Origin: Punica granatum | Taxonomy: Eukaryota; Streptophyta; Magnoliopsida; Myrtales; Lythraceae | Direction: 5' to 3' | Assembly: GCF_007655135.1 (NCBI RefSeq) | Contig: NC_045134.1 | Location: forward strand, 11,552,982 to 11,616,981 | Length of the DNA: 64,000 nucleotides | Part shown: positions 46,441-57,520 of the stretch, one piece after another | Layout of the letters: each line of letters opens with the position of its first letter | Numbering within the stretch: position 1 is the stretch's first letter | Made by a program: the position numbers and the translations under genes | Notes under the pieces: generated by a model | Told to the model about the DNA's origin: nothing | Seen by the model: only the letters and a program-made list of their open reading frames with translations | The model's database searches: none

Positions 46441-47085
46441 CTTCAGGACCGCATGCAATTAGCCGCTAATGATGGGAAACCTACGAGTTGATGTCAATAA
46501 GATATTTTTTAAGAAATATAAGATACCTTTTTTGTATTACAGCAAGCACTATTATTGAGAAATTAAAACGACAAGACCGAGAATTTTCAAAATCTTCTCA
46601 ATGAACTTTTTTGAAGAAGAATTTCAGGGGGAGAAGGGGAAGATGAAATTAATATTGTCTCTTTAGAAAACTGGAAGATATATATATATATAGGAATATA
46701 CAACTTCTCAAATGGTAACGTCCCTTCGAGTCCACAATTACATTATTTCACTAACTAATCACATTTCTTCAAACATATCAAATGATTAATTAAATATTTT
46801 TCTTTTATTTTGCCATTTATGATGATTAAATATGTTTTGTCTAATTTAATCATTAGATTTGATTGTCTATTTAAACTATAATTTTCTCTATGTAGTTCTG
46901 TTTTATATAGAAAAGAGTCTCTAATAAAAATAAATAAAAATTAAGTAACGTGGGTTTTATATACATATATTCTTATAGATGTATATATTCGTTGAAACAT
47001 GGATTATATTTAACGAAAAGAGGTGCAAAGGTTTCTTTTTTCTTTTCGTGAACTAGTGTTTTAGATTTATCTAAGGATTAATTGT
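46441..47085. other. AT-rich intergenic DNA
   Basis: A short (TA)n lies at 46680-46692. No supported gene. Confidence 0.4.
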
Positions 47086-47089
47086 ATCG

Positions 47090-47300
47090 ATGGTTCAAAA
47101 AATTTCATGAATGTTTCAAGTTGGTCCAAAATATTTTTTTAGTAACTTGTTGATACAAAAAGTTTTAAAATCGTTTCAATGTAGTGCATTCCATCAATTG
47201 CACCTGACGCCGTTAATATTTTGCTGACATGGCGCATCCTATGTGTCACTTTTGTTATGTGGAACCAATCATAGTGCGCCACATTATTTAAGATGATATA
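47090..47300. repeat. isolated arm of a long-TIR element
   Basis: The segment GTAACTTGTTGATACAAAAAG ... GCATTCCATCAATTG ... ACGCCGTTAATATTTTGCTG followed by ACATGGCGC has the same order of motifs as one arm of the element at 43283-44563. No matching opposite arm was seen. Confidence 0.4.
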
Positions 47301-47880
47301 AAATCTGAAAAAATCCAATAAAAATACATAAAATAATAAAGAAGCCAAATGCATATATATATACACACATGCACGGCAAACAAGCTCTATAATTAACATA
47401 TATGATAAGTTAATAATTAATTAGTTAGGTAAATGACGGCTAATTATTCTTATAGCCAAGGTGGTTCGGTCAAAGGTGCAGAAGGGTTCATGTGAGGGTA
47501 ATTATTGCATGGGGTCATGCACTGATCATTTATCATAAACCTTAATGGACCATTTGCAGAATGAAAATTTTTCCCCGACACACTTAGATATTTTCAGCCT
47601 GTATAAACTTAGCTTTGACTTTTTCTATTTAATAGAACCCTCAGCCTAATAAGTTATATAAGACAAGGTGCATATACATGCTACGCATAGCGTATCATAA
47701 CTTTTTTCTTACCGTATTATAAACTCTAAAATCATAATTATTTTTCATAATTTTCTAATATTTATATATTTTTTATAATTAAAAAGCAGTTTTTTATATA
47801 AATTAAAGTATTAGTTGATGAAATTAATTTTAGAAAAAGGAAATTATGATATGAAAGAGCAGGTGAGATTTGGGACGTGA

Positions 47881-47911
<31 letters not shown>

Positions 47912-48334
47912 AGGAGAGAGGGAGAGAGTAGGGAGCAGGGAGTTGTGGAGAAATAATAACGATAGTTATTCATACGAATTAATAGTTTTAGCCTTAATTC
48001 AATGATTATTATTAATTAAAAATATGTAATAAGGATATTTTGGAAAACTCAAAAATTGTACCAAAATAAAATGTATATTAAAATAAAATGTAGATGCTTT
48101 GGTTGAGGAGGATGAAGAAGAAGTTTACGGAAGTACGGTGAATGGGTCTTTCGAGTTCAAAAAAAAACAAAAAACAAAAAAGGCGAGCCTGCTGCTAGTA
48201 GTGCTAAGCTTTACTTGATATTCGGAAATAACTAAAATAGTACACGAAATCTTATTATTGACTATATGGACTTTTATATTTCTGATAGAGGATATGATGA
48301 CTAACAATATACCAAAAACCATCTTTTTAACAAA
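47301..48334. other. AT-rich intergenic DNA with (GA)n
   Basis: A GAGAGAGA microsatellite lies at 47886-47912. No supported gene. Confidence 0.45.
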
Positions 48335-48505
48335 TAAGGGTTAGTTCAAGCGGTTTGACAGTTATTTTTCATAAGTAAATTTTTGGATTTGGATATTGTG
48401 AAATAAGAAAATCATTAATTGAAAGAGATTTATCACTTAATGGACTGACTAACTCGAATTGAATTTGTCAGGACCCATTTGATTTTCGAATACAAGGCCA
48501 CACAT
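48335..48505 (+). repeat. SINE family A, copy 5
   Basis: The head GTTAGTTCAAGCGGTTTGAC is followed by GAGATTTATCACTTAATGGA, CTCGAATTGAATTTGTCAGG, then ACCC and GATTTTCGAATAC. This is the same order as in the other family A copies. Confidence 0.55.
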
Positions 48506-50164
48506 TGAAAAGAAAAATCTTTTAAAGTCTTCATTTAATCCTTGCTCATAGGCTTATTTTTGCTCATACCTTTCAATTTGTTCTGGAACATGAAAATAAG
48601 AAAAGTCAACATGAAGTCATAAGTAAGGAAGATAAAGGAGGGGAAATCTTTTCACTTTTCCTAGGAATTTTTCTCGCAGTATGGACTCGATGACTTCTGA
48701 TCTCCACTTGGCTAGTGTCCTAATACCAACTTGGTGAAAATCTTGTACTTTCTTTTTTAATTACTTTCATCACCAGAAGAAAAATAACGTTAGAAATAAG
48801 ATCCTGTCACTTCCATTCATATTGAGCAAGGAAATGAGACTTCATAACTTAATTTATGTTTCATTGATTAATCGATATCCCTACGCTGACATTGAAATTG
48901 ATGTTGCCATCAAGTATGCAATTTATTTAACTGGTCGATTGTTCTTTTCAAAATGCCTTACTCCCAACACAACATACCCGTCTCATTTTCAAGCTCTATA
49001 TACAAAGGGCTAAATGAAACGAGCCAAATGAGAATGTTCTATTTGATAAAATTCCATCTAAACTTGATCACAGTAGAGAGGACAAGGGCAATGAAGACAA
49101 ATTCGGTTTCTTTCTTTCATTTTACTATCCGTTTATTGGTGGGACGAACATTCTTTTTCATGTTGGGTGGCCAAATAATAAAATTGTGCTAATTTACTGC
49201 CACAGCTGTAATAAGCTTTGTCCTGACAGCATTTGTCTTCCGGGATAGGACATGGAGCAAAGTTGAATATTGCCGATTCTGATTAGTTTATTTCATAAAA
49301 AGATCTTCAAATTCTTGAATGACAAAATGATCATGCAGACTAAAGTTGCAATATATACTATAAATCGAAATCTAATTAAGCTGTCTCTTTTTTTTTAGAT
49401 TAGAAAATATATATATTTTTTATTCTATAAGTTTGACATTCTGTCAATTTTGGTCTTATAAGATTTAAAACTATAGAATTAGTCTTATACGTTTACTCCG
49501 TAACTGCAGTTCAACTTGCGTTTATCGAAAAAAATAGTTTCTATATATACTTTTTAAAATTTTCTTTTATGATAATGATGATAAGGGGTGTCCACATTTT
49601 GTCCAATTACGTCCAACGCTCCATGAACGGCTTGTGAATCATGGGATATATTACTCGGCCAGTAAGTGGCCAATAAAGAGCATTCTCCTGCATATTTTTA
49701 AGGTAATACGAACTTGGATTTTGATCAAAGAAGTCGCACTCCTTTTCTTTCGGTGGAAGAAGTCGCACTTAATAACCATTAAACCAACCAGTGATTGTAG
49801 TGAGTGCTATAGGCTGTACCTCCATATATATAGATTATTGAAGATATAATCAGTTACCTAATTGAGAGATTCTTGATATATTCTGTGTATCTTGTAAGTT
49901 GATGGATAAGGAAACATATCAAGTGTGCTTGATGCCCCCAGTAAAATACATTTCTCACCCGTGGAGACTGGGCCACATGGCTTGTGACCCTCTCTGGGCC
50001 TGTGATGGGCTTGCCACGGGCCTTCCTGGCCCAAGATGCATTCAGCCCAAACTCGATTCATAGCAAAATCAGAACAGCATTACAACAGGGAAGGTGTCTG
50101 CCGGCCTTTTTCTTTATTCTGGCAACCCCATTGAAGAATCTAGGCTTTATGACCTAAATAAAAA
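48506..50164. other. intergenic DNA, nothing recognised
   Basis: A less AT-rich segment lies at 49920-50050 with no assignable homology. No supported gene. Confidence 0.35.
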
Positions 50165-50265
50165 TGCAAATAATTGTTTTACCCCATAGTGAGTTGACCC
50201 GGCTAGATTGAATTAGTTTGGTACTCATTGGGCTTTCAAATATCAGGGCGCACGCCGAAAAAAAT
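50165..50265 (+). repeat. SINE family A, copy 6 (3' end only)
   Basis: TTTTACCCCATAGTGAGTTG ... TAGATTGAATTAGTTTGG ... CTTTCAAATATCAGG matches the tail of copy 4 at 6300-6485. Confidence 0.5.
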
Positions 50266-50334
50266 GCACGTAGCTTGCTATTAGACATTGTCCAGAGACT
50301 AAATGACATATTACTAAAAGAAATTCAAGTAAAC

Positions 50335-50500
50335 TAATACGGATTGGTTCAAGTTATTCGCTACTTGTACCCCTTAATTTGGGTTCTCGAATTCGAATCT
50401 CGTGAATGGAGAAAATCCATATGATTGTGAAAGTTTTACTCCTTATTGACCGACCCAAGGCTCATTAGCCGATTCATGTCGGGGTCGGCAAAACCTTATC
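50335..50500 (+). repeat. SINE family A, copy 7
   Basis: The head GGTTCAAGTTATTCGCTACT precedes a TCGAATTCGAATCTCGTGAA block and TTTTACTCCTTATTGACC, which is the family order. It lies 70 bases downstream of copy 6. Confidence 0.5.
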
Positions 50501-51540
50501 TAGCTAGTTATGTTGGCCAATAACAACCCGGATCAACATAGGGTTCATTAGCCACTTCATGTGTGGGCGAATTCATACCTAAAGAGTCGGTGCATATCAT
50601 TGGTATGAATCCTATATAATTTTCATTTTGCGAAATTACTTTTTGCATGAGCCAACACTGTCTATATTATGTGTCGGTCCATACACGGGTGCGTAGATCC
50701 ATATGTTAGGGTTGACCTAAGTCGTTTTGTTCCAGCCATATGTAAGGGTCAGCGGAAACATTTCTTCGTTTCAAATTATTCTTGTGATCTTCTAAATAAT
50801 ATCTAATTATTATCCTATATACTACATGCCTTATTCTCTGAGGCAAATTCGACGTTTAAAAAAAATTGCTGGGATAATATCAGATCGATCGGCTTCAAAA
50901 GGCGACTACTTAACAAATTCAGTGGGTAGGGGGCCATTCAGTGGGCTCAGACTGTAAATTTAGTGGGCCTCACTATATGGCGCAAAAAAATTCCGACAAA
51001 ATTATAATAGATAAGTGAATGGGCGTTAGATCCGGGATAAAAATGTAACAAATTAAGCTGATTAATTCTTGTTTAGCATGATTTAAGAGTTCACGTATGT
51101 AGTAGATTCTTTTTATATGATGGAAGATCAATTAGGATATGGACTTCTGTCAAGCTGATAACCTTTATGGAAGATAAGATTAAAAATTTGTAAGGTGATA
51201 TTCTGTAAATGATGAGACCATTATTGCGTGTAAGAATTGGTTTAAAACTATGAATGACTAATTAATAATCGACTATTGCGCCGCAATTGTTTGTCAAGTT
51301 TTTTGGGTGAATATCTTTTGTCAATTTTTAGATGACAAAAAGTAGGCAAATAATACGTATAAACATAAGATTAATATAGATAGAAAAAAGACATAGCGAA
51401 AAACTATGTATTCTACTGAATAAACATTACAAATATTGTGAGTAAGAGTCAAAGGAAAAAAAATCATGTTTGATAAATAAATAAATATCTACTCTAATCT
51501 TATGAGAATACAAATAACATATATATCAAGAAATAATAAT
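50501..51540. other. AT-rich intergenic DNA
   Basis: No supported gene. Confidence 0.4.
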
Positions 51541-51549
51541 ATATATATT

Positions 51550-51554
<5 letters not shown>

Positions 51555-51583
<29 letters not shown>
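51555..51583. repeat. (AT)n microsatellite
   Basis: An uninterrupted ATATAT run. A second lies at about 51800-51821. Confidence 0.9.
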
Positions 51584-51585
<2 letters not shown>

Positions 51586-51599
51586 GAGTGGTATATATC

Positions 51600-54000
51600 G
51601 TACAGAGGGTAGGGTATCAGAACTATATTAAATCGAAAAATGATGTGTAAAATGAATTTTCAGATTTTCTATTTATTGAATATTTGACATATTGATAACT
51701 TGATAACTTGAAAAAGATCATATATATCAATGAATTCTATTCAATTATTGAGAAAACTTAATTTTTCGAAAATTTCTTTAATTATGTGAGACCACGTATG
51801 ATATATATATATATATATATAATTTATTGAATGTAATTCAAATAAAATATTGTAAAGTTCATTTAATTGGAGAGAAAATGTCAATTCACGTGGAGTCACC
51901 AAATGGAGTTTTTATATTTCGTATTTTGACTCACATACAGATGAGGATTATCAAATGAAGATTTCAAACATTGCACTTCAGCTTTTTTTTAAAAAAAAAG
52001 AAAAATTCAGTGCCATATAAATAAAAGTTCAGTGCAATCAAGTCATGATCAGAACCCCTCATGTAGGACGAGTACAAGGGAGTATAATTGGACGGGGCAT
52101 TAACTGATTCGAATTGAATTATGATGTAGTCACAATATATACCACTCAGTTTATTTTTCTTCGTGGGTTCCACAATCTTCAAAGTCATTGCCCCGAGGAC
52201 TCGGCAGCTTCGACATCGCTCCTCGCTTTCTCCGGACCATTTTTCTCCTTCTAAAATCCCCTTGTAATTTCCAAAAAATATGCGGTATATTCATCTCACA
52301 CGTCGCTCTATTATCAGTTAAGACAGTTGCCGCACCACGGTACGGCTCCGAAAGAGTTGGTGTGTCTAGGGTTTCATGGATGGACTCGTGTAGTATTGCC
52401 GCTAAATAAAAATAATTGAGGACAGATCTTATAAGCTGGACCGCCTTTATGGTGTTGAACTTTCACTGTCCACTCGATTTGGCATCATCCCAGTGAACGG
52501 GGGCCATTTTTTGCCATCGTTGCCATCCTTTCCTCAAAAGGAAGTCGCAGGGACAAGGGGAATTTCACGGATGAGTCCCAAAAAAGTTTGCGTGGTCCAT
52601 TTGAAGAAAACAATTTGACCTTTTTTTTTTCCCTCTCAGTTTCCTTTCATTCTTTTTCCCCTTTTAGCTTTAGCATGCAAGGGAAAAAAGGCAATTTAGT
52701 GCTGTTTGCTTTCTATTTCATTGATTTGAATGGAACAACTATGTAAAATCGATCGAAAGAATGATTCAACGTGCAGTTGAAATCACCATCTGTCTAAATG
52801 TATATATAGCCTCCGACCATTCGAACAAACATGGTTCCCATCAGATTCGAGATGTACAGCGATGCAGGAGTTTATGCATGCGTGACCCGTGTTTTAAACA
52901 CACATCATGTTTAATTTTAACGGTTAACTGGCCAGAAATTTCAGGCCGATGGGGTTGAACTTTTGGAGGGGGCAGGCATGCCCTTCAATAATTTGATCAA
53001 TGGGGACAAAAGTAGGATAAATGCCCTAAGTCAAGAAAATGAGATTCACTCCTTTGCTTGAAGTCTTGGGAATCCATTGACTTGTGATAGGAGCAATCCC
53101 CCCAAAAGACAATAAATAAATAAATAAATAAATTACAATGCCTAGATCCAGCATAATGATTATCCAATATGCAATGAGCTACATATTCCTCTAAAGCAAG
53201 TTCAATCATATAAAATTAATTTAATACAGGTATAATTAAAACATAATTAAGATAAATGTTAAAGCATATCAGTACTATAAAATATTGAATTATTTGATCA
53301 GAAGGCAGGGTTGCGGGCCTCTAAAAGAAGAGAAAGCGAAAAATAAAATAATAAGGCATGAATAATTTTATTGACGAAAATCAAATCCAAAATTTTTTGA
53401 TTTAAATCAGATTGTATATATCTGTCTTTCCAGAATAATTTGAAAAAAAATATTGATTTGCTCATATTCATCCTTTTTGTTCACTCCAAAAATTCAAAGA
53501 AGAAGGAAAAAAAAAGAGGGAAAATCTATAATTAAACACAAACAGTTGTCCGTTTTACAACATTTACACCTCAATGACCCCACTGCACATGTAAGAAAAC
53601 TTACATCCCTATCTCAATTTTTATTATGTAAGAGCCCCCATGAATACCTAACTTCTCTCTCTTGTTCGTCTTGATTTTTATTATTCGGCAAAAAAAATTA
53701 ATAAATTATACATAAACATGTAAAAAAGTAAAAAATAATAATCCCACTTCACTACCATTCTACTTCTGGTCGACCCATCCAGGTGTATTTTATAGTGTGC
53801 AAAAATCAGATTCCTCTCTCCCATCATCATGCTCGCCCATTTGATATGAATCACATATACCCACTTAAATCTTCTGATAGCCCAGATCTGAAATCTGAAC
53901 GAACATTGCGGGTGATCCCACAATTTCTTAATCATCGATATTGTACCATCGATAGAGACCTGATCTAGCACAAACAGTCGAATGCTTTCTCTGGCAGTAT
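51600..54000. other. intergenic DNA and 3' region of the trihelix gene
   Basis: No supported gene. Short open frames show no family resemblance. An AAATAAATAAATAAATAAAT run occurs at about 53110-53132. The part nearest 54000 should be the 3' untranslated region of the minus-strand trihelix gene. Confidence 0.4.
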
Positions 54001-54023
54001 GTACCTTGAATTATTCGACTGTG

Positions 54024-56477
54024 TTACTGGGTATCGCCATTCGTAGATGGCTTGCTTGTGGCTACTATCTCGTACTCGCCTCCGTCTTCTTCCTCATCGT
54101 CTCCGTCATCATGGTCCTCATCTAGGTCGTGGTCCATGTGCTCGCTTTCCATATCATCCATTGCTAGATCTGGTCGGGACTGGTCTTGCTGGGGATGCCA
54201 TTGTTGCTCCGGAGTCACCATAAGCGGTGCCATGTCCATAATCTTGCTGCTCCTCTCCCGATATATAGCATCCAGTTGTTGGAAGTATGGACAAGTCTTC
54301 GAATCCTCGCGCCGCTTCTTGTTCGATTCCTTTACCTTCTTGAAGTACTTGTTGATGTTCTCCCATTTCTCTTTGCACCTCTTGGAGCTTCGCTCGTATC
54401 CGAGCTTTCTCATTTGGGACGAGATTTCCTCCCATAGCGGGCCCTTAGGTCCATTCTCTTGGTACTTAGAGTCGAGATTCGTCCGAAGGCGGATCAATGC
54501 TTCAACCTCAACTTTAGGCCATCTGGAAGAGCTAGTTGGAGGTGGAACGATACTATGGCTATCTCCATTGTCACTTTTCCGGAATTCAATGTTTGCGCTT
54601 GGCTGAGGTGGTGGCGCTTCAACTGGCAGAGCCACTGGTTGAAGCTGCAGTTGTGGCGGTGGAGGTGGTGGTGGGGCGGGAGCGCGAGCGCGAGAGGGTG
54701 TGCTTGCGGTTGTTGGTAGGTTATTATTTGTATTCTGTACTGCCGCCAGTCCAGGTTGTTGATCGGCTATCTTCTGTAAGAAGGCCATAACCGCGGTATC
54801 CTTGGCTGCAGCCATGGATCGCTCCTGGGCCAAGATCTCGCGTTCCCTATTGATCCTCGCCATCTCCTGCATCCTCCAGGATTCTTCTCGAACCAACCTC
54901 TCATGCTCGCGTTTTTCTATTGCCTCCAAGAACTTCTTCTGAAGCTCCTCTTGCTTGTCCATCACCTCCTTCATCAGCCTCTCAAAGAAGCCCTTCCATT
55001 TCCTCTTCCTCTTGTGCCGAAGTCCATCGCCACCTCCTCCTGCTCCACCTCCCCGAAGCCCTTCATCCGAGAAGGTTGAGGAAGAGGTCGAATGCGGGTG
55101 CACATCCTTGGACATGACCGGAAAAGGATTGCTAGGGTTTGCTACCGACTGTGGAACAGTCGTAGGGTTGGGAACCGGCAGTGAGGTGTGCTGGAGGTAA
55201 TTCACCGAATTGGTAACAATATTCGGAACGACATTCTGGGTCGTTGCTGATGGAACAGCCGCAGTGGGAGGGTTAGTTGGTGACGTACTCGGCAATGCCG
55301 GTGGGGGTACCACGTTGGCTGGCAGGGGCAGTGATGGCGGAGCCGATGTGATCTGAGGGTGATTATCGAATGCCTCTAACTGGTCGAAAAACCGATATGT
55401 CTTGCCGTCTTGCTTCCCGGTTCGTCCCTCTCGGGTCCTCTTATGGTATTTGTAGACGTTCTCGAACTTCTCCTTGCATTTCTTGGCACTCCGATGATAA
55501 CCAAGCTCCGCTAGCTTCCTGATAACAACAATAGCAAAAACAAAAAAGAAAGAATTTATATACAAAATATCGAAAATATCAATAGAAAACGGAGAAGCCT
55601 AGAGATCGGCACATTAACTTTAACTCAATGGGGAAGGAGAATTCAGTCGATAAACAGATTAAGTATATATATGGCACGTAATGAGATAAGAGAGAGCAAA
55701 CAAAAGGAAGGAACAGAAACGGATCAACGATCTAAAAAAAAATTAATTAACTTATAAAGGTTGATGTGATGCCCATAATAAGCTCATCGATACTTAAATG
55801 AATAGCCGAGCCGCCATGCCTCCATCGATAAAGCATTTGCAACTTGCAAGCTCATCATGCTATGGCTTAAGACCATGTAACCGTCGCCTGTGCATAGAAC
55901 CTTTCGAAAATTACTAGGTAGATTAGATCATCTTTTTTCCCCCCCTCCTCCTTTCATATTGTTTTTTTCTTATTCTATTTCTTCTGTTTCCGAAGGGACA
56001 CAATGCGATCTAAGACACCCAAAATGGTCCCAACCGACTCAGCCAAGCGGTGAATGCCATAAGGAAATACCCAAACTCCCAAAAAAAGAAAATCATGAGG
56101 AAGAAGAAATAATAACCAAAAATCCAGAAATTCAAGATTATGCGGACCTCCGCTCTCAACTCCTCCGACAATTCTAACGAGGAATATAATTTTCCTTGCA
56201 AAATAATTATAATGATAATTTGGGTTGATTATAATTACCTTGAAACCTCTTCCCACAGCGGGCCCTTTGCACTGGAGTCCCGAAAGGCCACGTCCATGTC
56301 GGATCGTATCTTCAGCAGGGCCAGCGTCTCCTGCCTCGGCCACCGGTTCCCGCTCCCGAACAGCCCCCCGCCCCGCTCCTCGCCGCTTCCTTGGCCCGCC
56401 TCATTCTCCCCGCTGCTGCCCACCATGCCCGGAGGCCCAGCTTCTTCTCCACCGCCGCCGCCCTCCCCTCCCAGCAT
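54024..56477 (-). CDS. GT-2-like trihelix transcription factor
   Basis: Two exons (56477-56239 and 55518-54024) join in phase across a 720-bp GT-AG intron to give 577 residues. A Gly/Glu-rich start is followed by the N-terminal trihelix DNA-binding domain at about 44-110 (NRWPRQETLALLKIRSDMDV ... KGPLWEEVSRKLAELGYHRS ... KCKEKFENVYKYHKRT). A Pro/Ser-rich linker and a basic RHKRKRK at 247-253 (probable nuclear signal) come next. A long charged helix spans about 257-334 (FFERLMKEVMDKQEELQKKF ... REHERLVREESWRMQEMARI). The C-terminal trihelix lies at about 410-475 (SSRWPKVEVEALIRLRTNLD ... CKEKWENINKYFKKVKES), then an acidic tail. Two trihelix domains around a helix define the GT-2/GTL1/DF1 group. 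Members bind GT elements and, in Arabidopsis, affect trichome, stomatal or root-hair growth. The intron splits the first DNA-binding domain, as is usual. Which paralog it is (GTL1 or DF1) cannot be settled here. Confidence 0.96.
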
Positions 56478-56594
56478 AGGATTCCCTTATCTTCTATAAT
56501 TAATTATTTCCTTCTCTTCCTCCTCTTCTTCTACTAAGCTAAGGTAAGCTATGGCAAGTCAGAGAGAGAAAATAATGCAACAGGGAAGAGGTGA

Positions 56595-56635
<41 letters not shown>

Positions 56636-56690
56636 GTGTGTATGTGTGTGAATAAGATGCAGGAGGAGAGGGGGCTGTGTGGTGAATTTG
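56478..56690 (-). promoter_or_regulatory. leader/promoter of the trihelix gene with (CT)n tract
   Basis: The plus strand has a pure CT run at about 56597-56632 (GA on the gene strand), 120-155 bases upstream of the start codon, followed by TGTGTGTATGTGTGTG. A GA/CT tract at this distance is common in plant leaders and core promoters and can bind GAGA-type factors; that function is inference only. Confidence 0.45.
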
Positions 56691-57304
56691 TTAACATATA
56701 TATTTGGGATCTCTGCTTGTCAATCTCAAGAAGCTGTTTGCATATATTTATATAATTATAATATTTATTTATTAGAAAATTTTACAATTATTCTATAGCT
56801 TTTCTTACTTTTCTTTTTCTCAATTTGCTTTCTTTTTCGCTGTAGATTCTTCAAAAAAAAATCAGAATATAATATGTGGTTGGCTCGAAACAGATCTAAC
56901 AGTATCAATTAGGGCTCTTGGTAAAGAATATCTTACCATTTCTCGGAAAGTTCAGAGGGAGATTGCTTTCTCTTTACTTAAAATTATGCGAGCAATGTCA
57001 TTCATAATTTTTCTCAATAAAAAAAAAAGTATTTTACAGTTCGTTTTAACCCGTCAAATTGATACCGTATATACATTTTGATATGGGATCAGTATTTGAC
57101 GAACCAACCCTTCTATTATAAGAGTCCAACCTACTGTATCTATCTGCAGAGAGCGAGCGGTGAGATAACTATTAATGCCTGTATACTTGGAAGTTCCAAT
57201 TAAAACAGAGTTGCAAAGGCCCCTTCGGCATTCTCGGCGATAGCGTAGGGGAGATGAGATCTAAAAATTGTGAGAACGTGAAAGAAGAGATCTGAAAATT
57301 GTGA
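56691..57304. other. intergenic DNA upstream of the trihelix gene
   Basis: AT-rich sequence, no supported gene. Confidence 0.4.
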
Positions 57305-57520
57305 TAATATGAAGCCGTCTTGTTTCCTCGGTGTGAATCTTGATATTCATAAGTTTAATTGGACCCCAACTAATTCAGTTGAGTCGGGTCAGCAAATTAA
57401 GAGGTAAAACTCTAATAATGTGATTTTTTTTACATTCATAAGAACTCAAATCTTAAACTTTACTTAAGCAGAACAAATGCTGAACCACATGAATCAACCC
57501 ACGTTGATTGATCGCGGTCT
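57305..57520 (-). repeat. SINE family A, copy 8 (nearly full)
   Basis: The minus strand begins GGTTGATTCATGTGGTTCAG and continues with AGATTTGAGTTCTTATGAAT, GAGTTTTACCTCTTAATTTG, CTCAACTGAATTAGTTGGGG, then TCCAATTAAACTTATGAATA. It parallels copy 4 almost completely. Confidence 0.55.

Noticed and set aside
54052..54790. Plus-strand open frames opposite the trihelix gene
   Set aside because: They are shadows of the minus-strand coding sequence, rich in Ser/Trp and without any family match.
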